DNA from: Caulobacteraceae bacterium
Lineage (GTDB): Bacteria; Pseudomonadota; Alphaproteobacteria; Caulobacterales; Caulobacteraceae
Assembly: GCA_947441065.1 (NCBI GenBank)
Contig: CANESI010000028.1
Coordinates: forward strand, 1 to 37,504
Length of the DNA stretch: 37,504 nucleotides
Direction: 5' to 3'
Below, in pieces: positions 33,411 to 37,504 of this stretch. Position numbers and translations under genes: made by a program. The notes under the pieces were generated by a model. The model saw only the letters and a list, made by a program, of their open reading frames with translations. It was not told the origin of the DNA and made no database searches. Each line of letters starts with the position of its first letter. Position 1 is the stretch's first letter.

Positions 33411-34763
33411 TTAGCGATAGGCCGGTGGGTAGTCAGACTTAACCGGGCGATAGCGATTGGCCAGTTCCAAGCTGCGCGAGGTCATGGGCTGTTCCTTGCC
33501 TTGGATAAAGACCGAGGTGGCGTAGGTCGTCACCTCCAAGGGATCGCCGGTCCAGATGACCACATCCGCATCCTTGCCGGGCTCGAGGCTGCCGATCCGG
33601 TCAGCGAGGCCCCAGATCTTGGCGGGGTTAATCGTCACTGAAGCCATGGCGGCGCTGTAGGGCAGGCCATAGGACACAGCCAATCCGGCATTGAACCGAC
33701 CTTGACGCAGATTGTTATAGTCGCGGCTGCCCATGACAGCGACCGTGACGCCCGCAGCATTGAGGCGGCCCGCATTTTGCAGGGTTGAGCCTAGGGTCTC
33801 AAAACTACCGGGCAGGTTGGTCTGTGCATCGATCAGAACGGGAACCCCGGCCTTAGCGATGGCATCGGCGACCATCCAGCCCTCTTCGGCCCCCTCAAGG
33901 ATCAGCTTCAGCTTTTGATCGGCGGCGAATTTGAGGATTTGGGTAATGTCCGAGGCGCGGTGGACGCGAACGAGCAAGGGCATGCGCCCCTCGACCACGG
34001 GGATCAGGGCTTCGAGATCATCACGGCTATAGGGATAGGGACGGCTGCCCCCCATATCAAAGGCCGCGCGGTTACGAGCATAGTGGCGCGCATCCTCGAG
34101 TGCTGATTTCAGCAGCACAATCGCCGCGCCACGTGAGCCGCCGGCATAGGCTGCACCGGCTTCGCCCAGATCGAGCGCCATACCGATCTTGGCCTTAACG
34201 ACCGCTTCGGTGACGCCTGCAGCGAGGGTGGCGGTGGCGACTTGGCCTGCAAACAGGCTGGCCTCACCATCTTCGAAACTGCCGGAAAAATCGTCCGCGC
34301 CATCGTCCTTGTGGCCGTCAGAGCCGCCGCGCCCGAGCACAGGGGTGACAACCGCGCGTGTGACGCCGCCCAACCGCGCAAGAGGGGTGAGGGCAGAGTT
34401 TGGATTGACGCCATATTGCACATCAAAGGCCGCGCCCATCCGCTGACCCGCTGAATCGTCCCGCGTATCGTCGATCTGCTCGACCTCTGCTACGGTCAGG
34501 CTGGTGCTGGGCAGGACAAGGCCAGGGCTGACGGTCTTGCCGCTGGCATCGACAATAAGGGCGTCTGCCGGAACCGTGACCTTGGCCCCGACAGCAACGA
34601 TCTTTCCATCCTTGATCAGGACCGTGCCAGAGGCGATGTCACCGGCTGGGCCTTGGCTCAGGATGCGGCCACCGACAATAGCGATGGTCTGGGCTACGAC
34701 GGGCAGGGCGCTGAGCAGGCTCAGGGCCGAGGCTGCAGCAATCAGTGAGGTCTTGCGGATCAT
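33411..34763 (-). CDS. Exported amidohydrolase-like protein lacking the HxH metal motif
   Basis: The 450-residue protein has a signal peptide (about 1-24, cleavage after VVA) and belongs to the imidazolonepropionase-like amidohydrolase group: GTVLIKDGKIVAVGAKV at the start, and TINPAKIWGLADRIGSLEPG and DADVVIWTGDP at the end. Where family members have PGxIDxHxH this protein has SPGLVLPSTSLTV, so both N-terminal metal-binding histidines are gone. Only VRVHRASDI keeps a family-like His. It is probably not a normal hydrolase, and may be a regulatory or structural partner of the intact paralogue encoded just upstream, with which it overlaps (ATGA). Confidence 0.85.
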   Translation of the reverse strand: MIRKTSLIAAASALSLLSALPVVAQTIAIVGGRILSQGPAGDIASGTVLIKDGKIVAVGAKVTVPADALIVDASGKTVSPGLVLPSTSLTVAEVEQIDDTRDDSAGQRMGAAFDVQYGVNPNSALTPLARLGGVTRAVVTPVLGRGGSDGHKDDGADDFSGSFEDGEASLFAGQVATATLAAGVTEAVVKAKIGMALDLGEAGAAYAGGSRGAAIVLLKSALEDARHYARNRAAFDMGGSRPYPYSRDDLEALIPVVEGRMPLLVRVHRASDITQILKFAADQKLKLILEGAEEGWMVADAIAKAGVPVLIDAQTNLPGSFETLGSTLQNAGRLNAAGVTVAVMGSRDYNNLRQGRFNAGLAVSYGLPYSAAMASVTINPAKIWGLADRIGSLEPGKDADVVIWTGDPLEVTTYATSVFIQGKEQPMTSRSLELANRYRPVKSDYPPAYR

Positions 34764-36271
34764 GGGTGAACCCCTTCGCCTGGCTGGCCAAGTTCGAAAT
34801 CGGATTTGGGTTGATAGCGCGGGTCCTTGCGGTCAAAGACCACGGCCCCATCGATGAAGACGGTCTCGGCCATCGAATAGACGCTGAACGGATCGCCGCT
34901 CCACAGAACGACATCGGCATTCTTGCCGGACACCAGTGAACCGGTCTTGTCGTCAATGCCCATCCCCTTGGCCGGGTTGAGGGTGATCCAGGCGATGGCG
35001 TCAGCGCGGCTGACCGGCAGGCCCATCCGAGCTCCAGCGGCCATCGCGATCCCGACCTCTTGGTTTAGGCGTTGGGTCATGATCTGGTCGTCAGAATGGA
35101 TGATCACGCAGGCTCCGGCCTTTTGACCTATGGCCGCATTTTCTGCAATTCCGTCATAGGCCTCCATCTTAAAGCCTGCCCAATCGGCCCAGGTGGCATA
35201 ACAGATGCCTTCCTTGGCCAGTAGGTCTGCTACCTTGTAGGCCTCAGAAGAGTGATGGAAGGTGCTGATTTTAAAGCCAAATTCGCGTGAGATCGCGATC
35301 ATGGTCGCCATCTCATCGGCGCGATAGCAATGGTTCTGAAGGCTGATCTCACCGGCCAAGACCCCGGATAGGGTGTCGAGATTGAGACTGCGCTCAGGGG
35401 GATCGGCCTTCTCGCCCTTGGCGATCTTGGTGCGATAATCATCCCATTTACGCTTATAGCTCGCCGCTTGGATCCACGCGCTGCGATAGCCCGCGACATT
35501 GCCCATGCGCGTAGCAGGCGAGCGACCCTTGCGCCCATAGACCCGCTTTGGATTTTCACCGCAGGCCATTTTCAGACCATAGGGCGCACCGGGAAACTTC
35601 ATGCCGTCGGTTGTGATGGAGGGCACATTCTTAAGTGCCACAGACCGGCCACCAAACAGATTTGCCGAGCCGGGTAGGATCTGGAGCGTAGTAACGCCGC
35701 CAGCCCTTGCCCGGTTAAAGCCGGGGTCCTGCGGCCAGACCGAATGTTCGGCCCAGACATGCGCCGTATTGGGTTCCGTGCCCTCATTGCCGTCGGAGTG
35801 CGCGCCCACGCCCGGCGAGGGATAGACGCCCAGATGGGAATGGATGTCGATAATGCCAGGCGTGATCCACTTGCCCTTGGCGTCGACGATCTTGGCGCCC
35901 GCGGGGGCTTGGACGTCCTTGCCGATCGCGACGATCTTGCCACCGTCCATGACCACGGTGCCGGTCTCAATCTCTTCGCCGGTCGCGGTCAGGATATGAC
36001 CCCCTACCAGAGCCGTAAGCTGCGAGGGAAGGGGCTTGTAGGTGCTGGCAAAGGGCGCAGGTCCGGCCTTCGGATCAGATCCTTTGGGCAGGACGACGGC
36101 GACCTTAGCCGCATCGGTGACCTTGGCCTTTACGCCCGGTTTGTTCGCGGGTGCAACCGACGCAACGGGTTTGCTGGAGGGGGTGACCGACACGACCGAG
36201 ACGCAGGCGCTCAAGAGAGCCGCTGCGGCAGCGCTAAGGGTCAGTCTGACCAGTTGCGATGTGTGCATCAT
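34760..36271 (-). CDS. Amidohydrolase family lipoprotein
   Basis: This is a metal-dependent hydrolase of unknown substrate, exported as a lipoprotein: residues 1-22 are hydrophobic and end in a lipobox LSAC (Cys23), with Val after it, which suggests outer-membrane sorting. The 503 residues include a complete metal site: GIIDIHSHLG (His144, His146), ISLQNHCYRADE, STFHHSSEAYK and VIIHSDDQ. The ends carry GTVVMDGGKIVAIGKDVQ and GKNADVVLWSGDP, typical of the family. AGGA precedes the start. It is the first gene of a two-gene operon with the degenerate paralogue. Such enzymes cleave peptides, cyclic amides or similar compounds; which one cannot be told. Confidence 0.88.
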   Translation of the reverse strand: MMHTSQLVRLTLSAAAAALLSACVSVVSVTPSSKPVASVAPANKPGVKAKVTDAAKVAVVLPKGSDPKAGPAPFASTYKPLPSQLTALVGGHILTATGEEIETGTVVMDGGKIVAIGKDVQAPAGAKIVDAKGKWITPGIIDIHSHLGVYPSPGVGAHSDGNEGTEPNTAHVWAEHSVWPQDPGFNRARAGGVTTLQILPGSANLFGGRSVALKNVPSITTDGMKFPGAPYGLKMACGENPKRVYGRKGRSPATRMGNVAGYRSAWIQAASYKRKWDDYRTKIAKGEKADPPERSLNLDTLSGVLAGEISLQNHCYRADEMATMIAISREFGFKISTFHHSSEAYKVADLLAKEGICYATWADWAGFKMEAYDGIAENAAIGQKAGACVIIHSDDQIMTQRLNQEVGIAMAAGARMGLPVSRADAIAWITLNPAKGMGIDDKTGSLVSGKNADVVLWSGDPFSVYSMAETVFIDGAVVFDRKDPRYQPKSDFELGQPGEGVHP

Positions 36272-36348
36272 GATTCATCCTACAGTTTCTAAGCTAATGC
36301 GCACCTTAACTGGGTTTGAATCAAGACCTTCTATGACAGTTGTCCACG

Positions 36349-36378
36349 AAAAAGGGCTGCGGATCGCTCCACAGCCCT
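36349..36378 (-). terminator. Intrinsic terminator of glnA
   Basis: Read on the minus strand, AGGGCTGTGG (36378-36369) pairs with CCGCAGCCCT (36362-36353), with one G-U pair and a 6-base loop, and is followed by a run of T (A at 36349-36353). It lies 38 bases after the glnA stop and separates glnA from the amidohydrolase operon, whose promoter must lie in 36272-36348 or close by. Confidence 0.8.
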
Positions 36379-36415
36379 AGATCGGTCAATCTCTCATCAG
36401 CCTAGGCTGACGGGA

Positions 36416-37504
36416 TTAGCACTTGTAGTACATGTCGAACTCGACGGGGTGCGGGTGCAGTTGCAAGCGCATCACCTCTTCCATCTTCAGCTCGATGTAG
36501 CTGTCGATGAAATCGTCGTCCATGACGCCGCCAGCCTTGAGGAAGCCGCGGTCCTTGTCGAGATTTTCCAGAGCTTCGCGCAGGCTTCCGCATACTTCTG
36601 GGATCTTCTTCATCTCGCGAGGGGGAAGATCATAGAGGTTCTTATCGGCAGGCCCGCCTGGATCGATCTTGTTGGCAATCCCGTCCAGACCGGCCATCAG
36701 AAGAGCCGTGAAGGTCAGATAGGGGTTGCCCATGGGATCGGGGAAGCGCGCTTCGATACGCTTGCCCTTGGGGCTGTCAACGTGAGGAATACGGATCGAG
36801 GCCGAACGGTTACGGGCCGAATAGGCCAGCTTCACCGGAGCTTCATAGCCGGGGACCAGACGCTTATAGGAGTTGGTCGTCGAGTTTGAGAAGGCGTTGA
36901 TCGCCTTGGCATGCTTGATGATGCCGCCGATGTACCACAGGCACAGTTGCGACAGACCGGCATATTTGTCACCGGCAAACAGAGGCTTGCCTTCACCCCA
37001 GATCGACTGGTGCACGTGCATGCCGCTGCCGTTATCGGCAAACATTGGCTTGGCCATGAAGGTTGCAGACTTGCCATAGGCGGCGGCAACATTGTGGATC
37101 ACGTACTTATACATCTGAAGACGGTCGGCCATGACGATCATGGTGTCGAACTTCAGGCCAAGCTCGTGCTGAGCCGGGGCCACTTCGTGGTGATGCTTCT
37201 CAGGCTTCATGCCCAACTCACCCATGACCGCCAGCATTTCGCCGCGCAGGTCTTGACCGGAGTCAACGGGGTTCACAGGGAAATAGCCGCCCTTTGGCCC
37301 AGGGCGGTGGCCCATATTGCCTTCTGGATAGGACTTGCCGGTGTTGATCGGCAGCTCGCTGGCATCATAGGAATAGCCGGTATTGTGGGGGTCGGTGGAC
37401 CACTTGACGTCGTCGAAGATGAAGAACTCAGCTTCGGGACCGAAATAGACCGTGTCACCCACGCCTGCGGACTTCACATAGTTGAACGCCTTCTTGGCGA
37501 TCGA
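36416..37504 (-). CDS. glnA: Glutamine synthetase type I (cut by window edge)
   Basis: This enzyme makes glutamine from glutamate, ammonia and ATP and is the main entry point for nitrogen. The 362 visible residues are the C-terminal three quarters, so about 107 N-terminal residues lie beyond the right edge. The frame is open to the last base. Visible motifs are [10 protein letters not shown] (metal site), [43 protein letters not shown] (ATP site) and [16 protein letters not shown] holds the Tyr (codon 36634-36632) that GlnE adenylylates. The protein ends FDMYYKC. It fits GSI-beta, the dodecameric, adenylylation-controlled form. Any glnB partner would lie to the right, outside the window. Confidence 0.97.
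   Translation of the reverse strand, partial: SIAKKAFNYVKSAGVGDTVYFGPEAEFFIFDDVKWSTDPHNTGYSYDASELPINTGKSYPEGNMGHRPGPKGGYFPVNPVDSGQDLRGEMLAVMGELGMKPEKHHHEVAPAQHELGLKFDTMIVMADRLQMYKYVIHNVAAAYGKSATFMAKPMFADNGSGMHVHQSIWGEGKPLFAGDKYAGLSQLCLWYIGGIIKHAKAINAFSNSTTNSYKRLVPGYEAPVKLAYSARNRSASIRIPHVDSPKGKRIEARFPDPMGNPYLTFTALLMAGLDGIANKIDPGGPADKNLYDLPPREMKKIPEVCGSLREALENLDKDRGFLKAGGVMDDDFIDSYIELKMEEVMRLQLHPHPVEFDMYYKC

Noticed and set aside
1-37504. tRNA, rRNA, CRISPR arrays, insertion sequences, prophage or defence genes
   Set aside because: Reading both strands I found no cloverleaf-like T-arm, no spaced direct repeats and no transposase, integrase or toxin-antitoxin motifs. A covariance-model scan would be needed to exclude small RNAs.

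Overview
The window is a stretch of conserved, chromosomal alphaproteobacterial DNA, most likely from the Caulobacterales. The case for this is an RNase E with a long acidic insertion in its S1 domain, a bactofilin paired with an M23 peptidase, a suf operon led by an IscR-type regulator, and a gene set (rne, suf, a dgcB-like cyclase, an rhlB-like helicase) that matches my recollection of the Caulobacter crescentus chromosome. The DNA is GC-rich, codon use looks uniform, and I see no insertion sequence, phage gene, integrase, tRNA, rRNA or CRISPR array. Both ends cut through genes: rne on the left and glnA on the right.

Layout. Positions 1-1434 (minus) hold the catalytic half of RNase E, followed by a gene-free leader/promoter region (1435-1877). 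Rightward from there come amiC (amidase), a class A penicillin-binding protein and prfB, which is read through a programmed +1 frameshift. On the opposite strand lie an M23 peptidase and an overlapping bactofilin, then the peroxiredoxin bcp. A very large AsmA/YhdP-like envelope protein, tyrS, anmK and an alpha/beta hydrolase follow. Positions 16659-23624 are the complete Fe-S cluster operon iscR - cysteine desulfurase - sufB - sufC - sufD - sufS - sufT - sufA, tightly packed with stop/start overlaps. Next to it are a TfoX-N protein, a GT9-like glycosyltransferase and a DUF6165 protein.

The last third is mostly on the minus strand: a PaaG-like crotonase, a diguanylate cyclase (dgcB-like), a plus-strand coniferyl-type aldehyde dehydrogenase, a pair of nested palindromic intergenic repeats, a DEAD-box RNA helicase (rhlB/rhlE-like), parE, and a two-gene operon of exported amidohydrolases. 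The last is a lipoprotein with intact metal ligands followed by a paralogue lacking the HxH metal motif. glnA, with its own terminator, closes the window.

How the genes work together. Peptidoglycan synthesis, splitting, shaping and recycling are over-represented (amiC, mrcA, M23 peptidase plus bactofilin, anmK). Fe-S biogenesis is self-contained in one operon. Two probable RNA degradosome members (rne and the DEAD helicase) are present but far apart. I found no obviously new defence or mobile system. The items most worth follow-up are the amidohydrolase/pseudo-amidohydrolase pair, the bactofilin-peptidase pair, the GT9-DUF6165 pair, the nested palindromes and the tail of the DEAD helicase.
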